A stretch of DNA of 64,000 nt from Taenia hydatigena (lineage: Eukaryota > Platyhelminthes > Cestoda > Cyclophyllidea > Taeniidae). The notes under the pieces were generated by a model that was not told the origin of the DNA, made no database searches, and saw only the letters and a program-made list of their open reading frames with translations. Below, one piece after another: positions 38,493 through 50,439 of this stretch. Where the stretch lies: positions 310,001 through 374,000 of the forward strand of contig JADWOT020000292.1 in NCBI GenBank assembly GCA_036345935.2. The letters run 5' to 3'. The first letter of the stretch is position 1; each line of letters starts with the position of its first letter. The position numbers and the translations under genes are program-made.

Positions 38493-39538
38493 CGGAGGTC
38501 GATTAGGTAAACTCAGATGATCTGCAAATCGGAAGGATAATAGTTTTACCAGAGTGTTACCGTGGGTCCGCAGCGTGAGGAGTTGGAATGGCATGTGATT
38601 TGTTGCCTTTATAAAGATTGGTTGCCACGACATACACAAAAGAGGGCACCACGGTATCGAAGTCGTGGGTGAATCACCAAGGCATTGAATCGAGGCCATG
38701 GAACTAACATCGTTTCATTCGCTTACAATGGAAGCATGAGTAAGTCAAATTCAGGACGGGAGGAGAGTGCTTAAACCGTCCGAAATATGGTTGGGTGCGT
38801 CTATATTATAGGCCATTCACATGGCCTATAGCCTGAGGGAAGCGTTGGGGCTATGGTGAATTGAGTCAAAAATCGTTGCATCTAGTTGGCTGTGCGAGTG
38901 GCAAATGCGGTGTGATAGGCATGTCCCTGCCAATCAGCGTATTTATGGCTAAGTAGTCCCAAGGTAAATTGGGATGCACTCAATTCCCGTGTATTGGTGG
39001 TGGTAGGGAAGGTGGGCGCAGATTGTGCGTCTCCCTCTTAATTGCATGCATTCCTATCAGGACAGGTGTCCGTGCGTTCCGTCGTACAACAGCCTATGGT
39101 AGAGCGTGGGAAGCAGTGCCTAAGCCTACAAGTAGAATTGTGAGTGTTTAGTACTTGCTGCTATCCATTCCAAAGTGTTGTGTTGGGTGGACGAGGGAGG
39201 GATGGGATAATATTGACCAAGAAGCACAGCATCGGTCAAGATGACAGGCTGCAATCGTTGCAAAAAGGCAAACGACGAACATGGATGTCATTAAGAATTA
39301 CAAATACACGGGGTTCGGGAGACGTTTATTGATGATGATGACATCATTCGAGAGGTGGGAGGGGTCTGTCGAAGCAGAGACGTTTGGAATCTAGGAAATC
39401 GGCGGCATTCTGCTTTGGCAAACGCACCATTCCTGCGTTTGATTGATACATGAAACCGCACAATTGACGGTCCAACCTGCCTGGTTTCTAGAATGCAGAA
39501 TGTGGAATCTCCGTGAAAACCTCATTCGTTCATCCAGT
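38493..39538 (+). repeat. Direct duplication D, copy 1
   Basis: Nearly identical to 45266-46312 in the same orientation. Long stretches have no difference by eye and the encoded 60-codon frame at 38969-39151 is identical. It contains a perfect hairpin at 38807-38830 (10-bp arms TATAGGCCAT, 4-bp loop). It carries no recognisable protein. The 22-bp imperfect repeats at 38460 and 39541 bracket this copy but not the other. Confidence 0.88.
38807..38830. repeat. Perfect hairpin in D
   Basis: TATAGGCCAT, a TCAC loop and the reverse complement ATGGCCTATA. The same hairpin is at 45580-45603. Confidence 0.85.
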
Positions 39539-39540
39539 GC

Positions 39541-39562
39541 CACATTTTAAGAGTTGAATCGC
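39541..39562 (+). repeat. 22-bp direct repeat right of D
   Basis: CACATTTTAAGAGTTGAATC plus GC; partner of 38460-38481, 20 of 22 bases the same. This fits a target-site duplication, but two mismatches and the AT-rich content leave chance possible. Confidence 0.5.
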
Positions 39563-40360
39563 TTTGCAGATAATTACTCAACACCACTTTTATTCATTAA
39601 GGCGCATCATGTTCTACAATTTCGTGGAAAGTTCGCTTAAATTTGAAGGCACCTGTGTTTGTTGATGCAGAGAGGGAGTTTTAGTGCTTATATAAGGCGC
39701 TACCACAAAACTTTTGCGTGAATAGAGGCGATCCTAGTTCTACTAGATGCACACAGGAGGTTGTGCAAACTGCTGTTTTGTCTACTGGGAATTCCTCGAT
39801 CCTCCTTTCCTTGATCATGATCGCATTTACCTCCGTCCACAGATATTCCAGTCCAAAGTGCAAACGATCCCTCCATTATTGTGTACTGGAAGCGATTCAG
39901 TACGTCGTGGTGGTGCTTTCTGCTGTTGTGACATGCGATTGTCAAAGACTATTGACAAGCAAGCATTTTTTGCAGTTTTCTGGTGATACCAAAGACCGCA
40001 TAATGTCTGCGCCAGCATAGGTACTGAGAAAGACGAATTACTTTGAGCGGAGGAAGAAGCAGAAAGCCAATAAGAATGAGGGACGAATCGAAGAGAATTA
40101 CTCGAAGAAGAAAAATAATTTACACTGTGACTTGTTGGAATGGGATTTATTTGGTAGAGGAGAATGTTTTGTACAGTTGACTTAGAGGATAAAAGAATGG
40201 AACTATTATAGAAAAGCAAGGGAAAGGCTCATTAAGGCGGGATTTAAGCTGAATAAGGTTCCAACGGAATGCATTACTCCTCAGTATGTAAGCACCTTAG
40301 CTTGCCCTAAAGTCGACTAGTTTGTGTGAATTAAGAATTGGCATTGCTTTATTGATAAAG
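39563..40360. other. Non-coding stretch before the GT10 exons
   Basis: Open frames here (for example 39718-40020 plus and 39700-40219 minus) overlap on both strands and have no glycosyltransferase motif. It is probably an intron or upstream region of the GT10 gene. Confidence 0.4.
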
Positions 40361-41302
40361 ATAGATCTCTTCATCACATACATGGCCAAATCCCCGGTGC
40401 CCTTTGTGTACTCCGTCTTCCTTCGCAACAAGAATCCGAAGCATCGATTTACCGCAAAAGAGGCTGAACTCATGCTATCCAAGAATTATTTGCATTTGCT
40501 GCCCCCTCATCATCGGAGAAGAAAGAAGCTGATCGCCTGGGCCATCTCTAATCTCCAATCCCATAATAACAGGATTGAGTATGCAAATGCAATCGCTAAA
40601 TTCATCCCCGTAAGGTTATCATTTGATCTTAAATTCCTCATTTGCCAAAGTCATGTAGATAAAATCATAATTTAATGCTCTAAAAACTAGCACCTTCTTT
40701 CACAGCATTGGTCGTCAAAGCATGTTCAGCGTTTGATTTGACGCAGTTCATGCATTATCCTATTTGCTTCGGTCAGAAATATTAGGATGAAAACACAAAA
40801 TAAGCCAGCGTTCTCTCATCTATATCGTAATATGCGACTTAATCTTGTGTTACTGTTCTCAAACCAATTGACGTCTACAAGTGTCACTTCTCTGCACCAC
40901 TCAAACGGGCCTGTTGAAAGACTAACCTTGTTTCTATTGGTTCGTTCGTATGACCAATAAGTGGTAACATAAAAGGTATGTGTGCCTCCATTGCACCTGT
41001 TTTCTAAATTCATAATCCAAGCTTACATTTAGAGTGTAAATCATTTTTACTGCCACCGTGTTATAGATATGCATAGCTGAAAAACTGGTTTAAAGGCAAA
41101 TATAGGCAGCTTTCACTTTGAATAAAACGATTCAAACTCTACTTTGTAGGTGGATATATACGGTCGCAACGGAAGGCAGTTACCGCGAAACTCCGAGGCA
41201 TTTTATTTGCTATCGATGGACTACAAATTCTACCTCGCCTTTGAGAATTCCAACTGTCGCAATTACATTACAGAAAAGGTCTACTTTAATGCGATGCAGT
41301 GC
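40361..41302 (+). CDS. Alpha-1,3-fucosyltransferase-like gene (GT10), partial, two exons
   Basis: Exon at 40361-40609 (83 codons) begins after an AAAG acceptor. It reads FITYMAKSPVPFVYSVF, parallel to the GT10 TYR.DSD..PYG block, and later RRKKLIAWAISNLQSHNNR, the GT10 K..AW..SN motif. It ends at a GTAAGG donor. The next exon starts at 41150 after CTACTTTGTAG, both phase 0. It reads VDIYGRNGRQLP and then YKFYLAFENSNCRNYITEK, the hallmark donor-binding motif of the family. After FNAMQC there is a weak donor (GTAACG at 41303); without splicing the frame meets TGA at 41327. The N-terminal anchor and stem exons and the C-terminal exon (VPVV.G region) were not found. GT10 enzymes move fucose from GDP-fucose to GlcNAc on glycans in the Golgi. 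Whether the gene is intact outside the visible exons or truncated by the duplication starting at 42.1 kb is open. Confidence 0.8.
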
Positions 41303-41329
41303 GTAACGATTGCTCTCGAATTCATTTGA

Positions 41330-42107
41330 ACGGAATGTGGGCCTCACCATGAAGCAGCCAAACGCAGGCCTTAAAGTTGTTGCTTTGCATGGGAGACTGC
41401 GTTGGTCTTTTACCACCCTTTTATTTTAAGATACGGATAAATATGCGTTCTGCATAGCTAAACAGGGAGTATCTATACAGAACAAAGCAAATCAACATGG
41501 GTTACTGGTAGTTTCTACCCTAGAGTTAGTTATTCCGATGTGGCCATCGAGGAAGGCAAAATGCGTAGTATGACACGTGGTGCAAATGGTAGAGATCGCG
41601 TAGATTGAAGACTCGCGAACCCTCTGCTGAAGTCTGTGTGGACAAGAAGAGTAATCTGCAGCACACTTTACAACTGCTGCACACAGCACTTATCACACAC
41701 CATGGGAGATGCAGCAAAGATGTTATTCAAATGAGGTTGGATGCGTGTTAAATTTTGCGAATGAGACTCGTGGTTATAGGAATATAAACATAACAGGCAC
41801 CTAGGAAATGGTCATAAGAAATTTGCAGAACGAATAAGAGACCTCTCGATTCACTGAAACGTCCTATGCCAGTAGACGCTTGCCTCTTCGCTGTTTAGCA
41901 ATTGAACATGAAGGCTAAGTATTGGAGTGCATTCTGCAATGCTACGAGAATTCCCAACTTGAAAGGCGTTTCTCTTATATTTTGGGCCAAGACTTCTATT
42001 TTGCCAAAGCCAACTACTTTCTGACCTGTCGTATGCCAATAATAAATTCGTGAAGGAGATTAATTGCAAAACAACTAATCAAAGGGTTTTGGTGTTGAAC
42101 AAAGACT
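41330..42107. other. Region after the GT10 exons
   Basis: This is where the last GT10 exon would be expected. I see no frame with the VPVV.G or SFI.V.DF type motifs before the inverted duplication C begins. Remaining frames are short and unrecognised. Confidence 0.4.
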
Positions 42108-45100
42108 CTATGTTAGCTGCGATCAAATTTTTCAAAAGGAACCTTCCCTCAACTTGCCGCAACAGGCATTGCCAAACACCTGGAAAGCAATTCTACGGTA
42201 CGCGTCCTCGTAAGCATACCGTCTTGGTGGCAGCGAAAATCAACGACGTGGAAAGTCGTAGCAAAGACTAGCTTCCATCACACACAGAAATACGATTTCG
42301 ATATTACTGACTCTCTATTTTAATGACAAAGCAGACACTTCAAGTCAGCAGGGAGGATAGCACTCATTGCCACCGAACTTGCATGACAAGCAGGCCACCC
42401 GGATGGATGAGAAGCAGTAATGCCAATTCGCACAAATACAAATGGTGGATAGCTCGCCATACTACACCAGTGAAGTAAAATGATAATCAGGCAGGCATTG
42501 AGACGACAACAGGCTCCAAGTTATCAACAAAGCAACTTGCTGCTAAGGCGGATGACTCAATACCAAGTGAGCGCATCAACACAGCCCAATATTTGGAAAG
42601 GGTAAGCTGGCAGAAGTAGTATCGACACTTATTTTGCAATACGACTGACATGGGGCTAATGCCGACAGCCAGAAAGTCTGAGCTACTCAAACCCCATCAG
42701 ATAACGCAATTTTAAAAGCAAACAATTGCAAGCAAACATCTAAATTAACAAAGCGAAGCGCCTACCAAATCTCAACCAACGAACAGCGCGCACATTCCGT
42801 AACAAGAAGCGCCTACAGTAGAGAAGGATGTGATCAGCATGTGGTGATGCTTCGATGAGTCTCACTATAATCTATTCATTAACAAAAGAGATTTACTTAT
42901 TTACGTGTCCAAAACCCTAATTGCTGTCTTGAAAAAGGGCTGTTACATTCGCATAATCCACAACTTTGCATGGCTTTAAAAATGATTTGTTGGTTTTATG
43001 TCAGAAAACAGTGCCATTTTAATATGCTGCTAACAGTTGCAATTCGTGGACAGTGCGTACATCATTAAAGAATTTTATTTCTGTCAGCTGTAATTGGTCA
43101 CAGCTTCCGCGGTCTTTTGAAGCGCACATCCGCGTCTGCAGTCTGCAGTCTACAGTCTATTGTTGTCACTGCGACTTGTTTGGCCTCCGTGGAATTGCTC
43201 CTTAGGTACGCAAACTGTAATATTTACATTTCGGATGGGAACGAAGTGTCTGCAATGTTATCTGGTTCGAGTTTGTGATATGTCCGGTCCTGTGCGCAAT
43301 TATTCTATGGGTGTTTCGCCTCGCATTTAATTCCCCTTTGCCTATTCGCCGTTTTAAGTCTTTGAAGCCTATTTGATCGCAAGACTTTGTTGGTCGAAAT
43401 TGTTTGCCTTATTTCCTATATGTCTGCACCTTAGTTTATTATCAATGCACTTGCTTTTAGTGATTGCACTACATAAAATTGCTTCCATGTTCTTTGAACT
43501 GCAGAATGTTTGTATGCCTTTGTCTTTATTGTGAGGAGTCATGCGACGTCCTTTCAGTGGATTTCGTGTTGGTTCTTACGTGAACACTACATCCCGGCGA
43601 TGATGGGAGCAGTTCTGTGCTATACTTTGGTCCGATTGACGCGTTCTTTTTATTAATGCCACAGAGCGGGCTTGTATTCAACGGCACATCTTCGCTCGTT
43701 ACGTCGGTTTCTTTTTCCGCCTCATTGATAGGACCATTTATTCGCAGGACGGGCTTCGATTTCCGACGCCGAGAAATCTTATCGCTGCTGGTTCGTTTGG
43801 CACTTCGGAGTAGTAGTTTTTATTTTTGGCACACTAATGTGGAGGCTACAAAGTTTGAATCTAAAAGTCCACCTCTCGTACTCAGGAGCATTCACGTTAT
43901 CGAGGATATTTACTGCTTTCCGACCCTATCCGTCTTACTGTGCTTCGTAAACGAGTTACTAGTCTTTAGTAGCTTACGAGTTTCCTCCGTCGCTGTTGGG
44001 TTGTCTCGTGTTAATTCCTGCTTACCGTTTTAAACTCAACCCCTCCGTCGTGCAGTCAAAAATAGGATTTGAAGTTGCTATTGTATGCACATCCTCCTCC
44101 TTTTTCCAATCAATTGATTAAGGAGTAAAATGTGCAATTCGATTAATGCTTGTGCGCCTACTCCATCAGTGAGATGGAGTGTCTGCATTTTCGAGCAAAT
44201 GCCGAATTTTCAAGTCGGTGGGAGCTTGTGCAGTCTGCGAAGGCTCGGAAGTTGCAAGGGTGCTCTTCTTCATTTCTTTTTTTGTGTTGCGTTTCTCGCG
44301 GGTAATGCTCACTAGCCTAGGCTTCTACTCCGTCTCTTTTTAAGCAGTTTAAAGTGTCGGTGTTGCGGAGCAGAGGGCAGATACCACGACTTCATGTGGT
44401 TGCATTCAAATACTAAGCTTCGTTTTTGAAGTGCCATTGGTTTTCAGGCAAGTAATTATTGGTACTTTGGCGCAGTTATTTTGTCCACCAACCCATCAAC
44501 ACCGAGGCTCACGGTAGAGTAGAAAGCCTTCTTTCGTAACGGAGTTGGCAGACCGCGTCTGAAATCTCGATATTTGAGTGTTCATAGTGAAAGTCCCCTT
44601 CAACGTTTTCACCCGAAGTATAGTTTCCTTTATGGAACTATTTGCAGCAAGATATGTCCGCGCACTCAGGCAAGGTAGTACATGCTTCGAAGTGGGGGTC
44701 ACGCGACAGCACACAACGGTACGTTGGGACGTGAATTGACTCCACACGTATAGCAATGGCCTTACATTCGAGTCGAACCGGAGCTTACGACTTGGCGGAA
44801 GAAGAGGCTAGCTTTTGAGGCGTGGAAATAGGATTGGTGCACTTATACACTTATCTCAACATCGTGTAGTCAATCCCCAGGGAGCTTCGGTATAGACTTT
44901 GTGCGGCTGAGCCACCCTAGGGTAGCTTGATTGAGAATGTCTTGGTGACACGAGCAGTAGATTGTTGGGATCGAAACCGCTCGTAAACGCCTTTGTTGTG
45001 CTCACCGTCTGCGTTGGAAGAATTGCGGCATTCTGCGCCGTTGATAGGTACAGGGCTCCTGCTGGCAGGGATCGCAGCTGTATTGTGAACGGAGGGTCAC

Positions 45101-45265
45101 CGAAATCAAGATCTTCACCGATATCCATCCAAACGTCTGGGAGGATGTTTCATTCATTGCATGAACGTTCGGACTGCTTATTTTGATTGGGTTGGATTTG
45201 GTCATTGGGTCAACCCACTTGTGGCATGTGGGCCGACCCTTGCTAGTTGCAAAAGGCCGAACTTG
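42108..45265 (+). repeat. Inverted duplication C, copy 1
   Basis: Matches the reverse complement of 53983-56907 at about 85-90 percent by eye, with indels. About 180 bp near 44725-44905 are present only here. A 138-codon frame at 43617-44033 has a 151-codon partner at 54975-55430 on the minus strand. The frames share most residues and start alike (MLYFGPIDAFFLLMPQSG and MLYLGSIDAFFLLMPQSG), but the predicted protein belongs to no family I recognise. Confidence 0.8.
43617..44033 (+). CDS. Unrecognised open frame conserved between C copies
   Basis: 138 codons, hydrophobic at the start and rich in Ser, Phe and Leu. The partner in C' (55430-54975 minus) stays open for 151 codons despite many base differences, which hints at past coding. 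No signal of a known domain, no clear splice sites, and conservation over only two copies is weak evidence. It may equally be a by-product of the repeat. Confidence 0.25.
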   Translation: MLYFGPIDAFFLLMPQSGLVFNGTSSLVTSVSFSASLIGPFIRRTGFDFRRREILSLLVRLALRSSSFYFWHTNVEATKFESKSPPLVLRSIHVIEDIYCFPTLSVLLCFVNELLVFSSLRVSSVAVGLSRVNSCLPF

Positions 45266-46312
45266 GGAGATTTGATTAAGTAAACCCAGACAGTCCACAA
45301 ATTGGAAGGATAATAGTTTTACCAGAGTGTTACCGTAGGTCCGCAGCGTGAGGAGTTGGAATGGCATGTGATTTGTTGCCTTTATAAAGATTGGTTGCCA
45401 CGACATACACAAAAGAGGGCACCACGGTATCGAAGTCGTGGGTGAATCACCAAGGCATTGAATCGAGGCCATGGAACTAACATCGTTTCATTCGCTTACA
45501 ATGGAAGCATGAGTAAGTCAAATTCAGGACGGGAGGAGAGTGCTTAAACCGTCCGAAATATGGTTGGGTGCGTCTATATTATAGGCCATTCACATGGCCT
45601 ATAGCCTGAGGGAAGCGTTGGGGCTATGGTGAATTGAGTCAAAAATCGTTGCATCTAGTTGGCTGTGCGAGTGGCAAATGCGGTGTGATAGGCATGTCCC
45701 TGCCAATCAGCGTATTTATGGCTAAGTAGTCCCAAGGTAAATTGGGATGCACTCAATTCCCGTGTATTGGTGGTGGTAGGGAAGGTGGGCGCAGATTGTG
45801 CGTCTCCCTCTTAATTGCATGCATTCCTATCAGGACAGGTGTCCGTGCGTTCCGTCGTACAACAGCCTATGGTAGAGCGTGGGAAGCAGTGCCTAAGCCT
45901 ACAAGTAGAATTGTGAGTGTTTAGTACTTGCTGCTATCCATTCCAAAGTGTTGTGTTGGGTGGACGAGGGAGGGATGGGATAATATTGACCAAGAAGCAC
46001 AGCATCGGTCAAGATGACAGGGTGTAATCCGTGCAAAAAGGCAAACGACGAACATGGATGTCATTAAGAATTACAAATACACGGGGTTCGGGAGACGTTT
46101 ATTGATGATGATGACATCATTCGAGAGGTGGGAGGGGTCTGTCGAAGCAGAGACGTTTGGAATCTAGGAAATCGGCGGCATTCTGCTTTGGCAAACGCAC
46201 CATTCCTGCGTTTGGTTGATACATGAAACCGCACAATTGACAGTCCAACCAGCCTGGATTCTAAAATGCAGAATGTGGAATCTCCGTGAAAACCTCATTC
46301 GTTCATCCAGTT
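45266..46312 (+). repeat. Direct duplication D, copy 2 (D')
   Basis: Partner of 38493-39538. Its left end touches the right end of C and its right end lies about 15 bp from the start of B'. Clustered differences near 46021-46035 and a few near the ends are the main changes from D. The internal hairpin is at 45580-45603. Confidence 0.88.
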
Positions 46313-48455
46313 ATTCGTTCCTTCCTGTCTCGCCGTCAACCGAAAGCTGCTATTATGTCTAAATCCAACTACATTGGAAGGTAGGTTTTGCAGATAGCCA
46401 TACTAAGGCTCTGATCCTCTCCTTTCACCCGAATTGGTATCTTTACTGCCATTTACTATCCTGCAGAAGCACTCAATGATGTCCTCACCACTAGTGAGGT
46501 TAATCTTACCTCGCACGGAACCTACCACAAGCATTTAATCCCCGCACCTCATGCGATCTGCGATTTATGGAGCGATTGTGCAGGTGAGACAGTAGGTTGT
46601 AAATGTTATGAAGCCAAACTGTTTCGCAACATTAGCACTTCAAACAGAGGCGATCTACAAAAAGCGCAAAATAAGCGAAGAGGAAGTAGGCAAAACGAGG
46701 TTCTGAGCAATGATGAATGCTCTATTGTAATGGCTAAAAGTGCTCATATTCCGTGCCACCAGTTCTCCTTATTATATCCTCAACAATTTTCGGCCCAGTT
46801 TGACTCCTTGTACGATTTGTGCCTGTCTGCTACACGGGGTTACAAAGTTGGTTCACAGACAGTGAGATCTTCTAGGACAACTTTTTTTATCCATGGGAGG
46901 GGCAGAGCAGCACAGCACACTCGCTTGAAAATGTAATACGAAGACTTGAATTCGGTAGTGAAGCCTTTAAATTTGCGCGCAGTGCATTCAGAAATAGCCT
47001 TGTTCACCAAAAGTTCTGCCAACACCAGCATATTATGCTGTAAAAATGGAGGTTAGTGGCGTAAGGCAAGTGACCAGCCCACTCACCGGCACTCAAGGCG
47101 GCAGACAGCAGCATTGGTAGTGCGTCACCAAAGCGGAGGGTGTCTGATCTCGTAAAAAGCCACAACACTGGTATTTCATCTCCTTGTTAGCCATAGCCTG
47201 ATGTTTGTGCGAGAGGGCTTGTGTCCTGTCCAGCTTCCCACTAGGGTTGGTAGTCATCAAACCGGACCGCAATGCAGGTGGCTTTGTTAGCCGTCGGCTG
47301 AGCAAGCGAGGGAGCACCATGTTCGTGTTCACCGTGAACAGCTGGCTACCCGGCTGAGAGTGCTGCACACCAGACGAGACATGTTTCTACTTGCACGTGG
47401 TCATAGTATTTGATGCAACTTGGTTTTGTGCTGTGTCAGTGAGCGTAAAGTGAGTGTCATCAGCCAACCAGGAGGAGTTGGAGGGAGAGTGCAATGCTAG
47501 AGAAGTGGCTGCGAAAGCCAAGAGCCCTCCCACTGTCCCAACTACGTACATCATGTCCTCGACCTCGACCACTCGCGGTGAAAAGCAGAAAGACCGTCGG
47601 TGGAAACTCAATTCGATTTTCAGACAGTCAATAAAGTGCTTTTCATCTTGCCATTTTTTTAATACTTAGCTCTAACAGCTACCTCTACAATAGCATGAGA
47701 ACAAGGCGCTTTCTCCTCAGCCTTTCATCTCCTCCCCCTCGCCCTCCCAACAAGCGTGCTCATCTGCCCACGACATTGTATAGCATTGAGGACTTCTGCT
47801 AGAAACAAACTGCGAGCATAATAGTTCTCCAACTCACAGAACTTAAATTCAATTACTTAAGGCTGAACCATCACTTGCGCGATAATCAGCGACGATTTCA
47901 TGATTTCAAGCACACACAAACCAACAGTTCTTCTCTCACTACCAAAACACCTAGTTTCATCAAGTGCTGAACTTGTCTAGACTCAGATCCACTGATAGTA
48001 GTCTGTGAGGAAATACGGTTAAAGTGAGCTTGACAAATCAGTTCATGAGTTAAGTCAGTCAGGTAATGCGCCCCAATGTAGTAAGATCTTCGGCAGGTGT
48101 GAATTCGCCTTATCTACCAAGCATTGGTTCCATTTGTGCTCTCATCGTAATCAACCAAACCCAACACGGAGGTGGGTAAGAACAGGTTTTGAGGTGAAAC
48201 TGAGCGGATGCCAGTACCATGAGTGTATAACCTTCTACGACAGTTTGGACGCATCCTTGTCTCTTTGAAACTACAGGATGAGCGGCTCCTTTTACCTTCA
48301 TAACGTCACCTCACAGAGTGATGACGTTGATGTTTGCGAGGACACACGCCACCTCAAAATGACCCACTCAGCCCCTCAATACCTCCCCTCAACCTTAGAA
48401 CTTATGCTCAATCAGGCTTTGACAACTTCTACTTCATGACAATAGATGAAAAGGA

Positions 48456-48645
48456 GAATACAAAACCAAGCACAATTGACAGTTTCCATCTTCCTCATAC
48501 GCCTTCAATCTGGCCATTTATCCACATCTTTCACTTTAGGAGGGTAGGTCTTGACACAGCAGAATACAAAACCAAGCACAATTGGCAGTTTCCATCTTCC
48601 TCATATGCCTTCAGTCTGGCCATTTATCCACATCTTTCACCAGCA
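48456..48645. repeat. Tandem repeat of about 106 bp in B'
   Basis: GAATACAAAACCAAGCACAA recurs about 106 bp further on with the following block. Same structure as 25162-25349 on the other strand. Confidence 0.8.
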
Positions 48646-50045
48646 GTTGAGCTCATGGCGCGATCCAAGAAATCGGACCACAAACAATCCTCTACAGGTG
48701 TGTACAGACCCTTCGGCAAACATTGGCATCCAGCACACCGCAATCCCACGAGCCACCTTTCTGCGTACTGCTCCTCGAGTAGGGATGTTAGCGTCCCCAA
48801 CCCCCTTTCACACGCAGCAGATAAACCAGCCTCGTCCAGTTCTTTCCATGCAATCCGTTGTTTAGCATGTGCGCATTCGTCCAACGTCGCCTTGTTCCGA
48901 GCTCTGAGCATGGATGAAACAGCCTACAATTCTGTGATGAAGACGTGGTTGGTGGGAGCGGTCGATACATGCACAAAATACGGACTCTACTGAATCCCGA
49001 TGAGATTGAATCGTCATTCTTTACTCCAAAGCACGACTCCTTGTTCATGGATGAACCTCTATGGTTCGTTGTGTCTATCGCCTTCTAAGTGTAATTTCCT
49101 TCATTGCAAATAAATGTTTACCTGCCTTGCAACCGAAGAAGTCGGGTGCCGGGTTCTGGGTCCACTCACCCACTCACGTTTTCGCATATACGCGTTGTGA
49201 GTAAGCACGTCTGCGGAATGTCACTGTGGTGAAATTGACTTTGAGGTGATGGCATGCCTTAAATAAGTGAGCCGTTCTAGTGAGAATTGCTTTGGCGGGA
49301 ATCATTCGGTCTCGCATTGGGGGCAGAGACGTCAATTCATTGGCGGTGGTGGTCATGACTATCATCTTGATGATGGTGAAGAAGAAGAAGAACATCACAC
49401 ACTGTGTTATGCTATCAGATCATAGAAATGAAGTGCCCTCTTCCACTTAATCAAAATCAAAGTAATCAGACACCGATAAATGCATGTTAGAATGGTCTGA
49501 CGATGAGGCCTTGGTGACGGTTCTCGCAGTCAGTGCAAATGACCAAGTAGCGTCAATTTGCACCCGTCAGTCTACGCAGAGCACCTGCGAACGGGATGGA
49601 GTCAATTAAGTGAATGACTGCACAACTACTAGTTGCTTTGGTTCGAGCGTCGTAGATTATTGGTTGTCTTGTTAGAGGGGAGCTATTTGGTCCAGTTCGC
49701 CAATCCAGGCATTTATCGTCTGCGCAACCTAAAATGAAGTTTTAGCATCGTCATGCTCACGTGTGCATTTCACAAGCCGGTTTGTAGCTAAAACACGCTC
49801 CTCTTGAGGCGCATACAAGCCTAGTCAGAAAGCAGTTCATTTAGTCAACAGCAGGTTGATGGCAGGACGCTTCTACCTGTGCACTCTCCATGATTGCCCA
49901 AGTAAAGCCCTTTATCCTCTCAGGGGTGTCATTTTCTCCATGGAAGTCATGAAGGCGAATACACGGTGGGGAGTTGAACAGTGTGGTGCGTGGGCATGAC
50001 GAGGTCAGCTGGAGTTGAAGAGGTGGTAATTGGAGTTGTTGAGAC

Positions 50046-50348
50046 GTGGCGGAGTTCTGCGAGAACGTCTGGCAGCGAATGCTTCAGACGGAGCAGATTC
50101 AGGCCCCATTTGAAAATGCTGATGCTGGAGTTGACAACATCACCAACGCTGCACGCCAAGGTGGTACAAGTACCCGGTCCAAGTACTCTAGAGGAATCCT
50201 GCTCGAAGAGGATGGTACAACACCTAACGCCACTGGTGAAGGGAGACAAAGTGGGCGAGAGAGCAGTGATGCACAGAAAGAAGAAAATGGAAGCAGAAGT
50301 GGAACTATTTCAGCAAAAATTGTCGCCTTGATGCCTTACTTCCAGTAA
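50046..50348 (+). CDS. Unrecognised polar open frame in B'
   Basis: 100 codons, rich in Glu, Gln, Ser and Gly (for example AEFCENVWQRMLQTEQIQA, then GEGRQSGRESS). The equivalent frame in B (about 23540-23880 minus) is broken by stops after a similar first half. It could be an exon remnant carried by the duplication; the splice borders are uncertain. I do not recognise the protein. Confidence 0.22.
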   Translation: MAEFCENVWQRMLQTEQIQAPFENADAGVDNITNAARQGGTSTRSKYSRGILLEEDGTTPNATGEGRQSGRESSDAQKEENGSRSGTISAKIVALMPYFQ

Positions 50349-50439
50349 ATTTGGAAACTCAGCCATAATTTTTGGATTCGATACGTGGCAGCCTTACTTG
50401 GACAATTGCGGGCACCGTGTCGAGATGACCAGCACGGCA

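Noticed and set aside
43255..43300. GGTTCGAGT resembling a tRNA B box
   Set aside because: No A box or cloverleaf could be drawn around it, and the partner in C' is no better.
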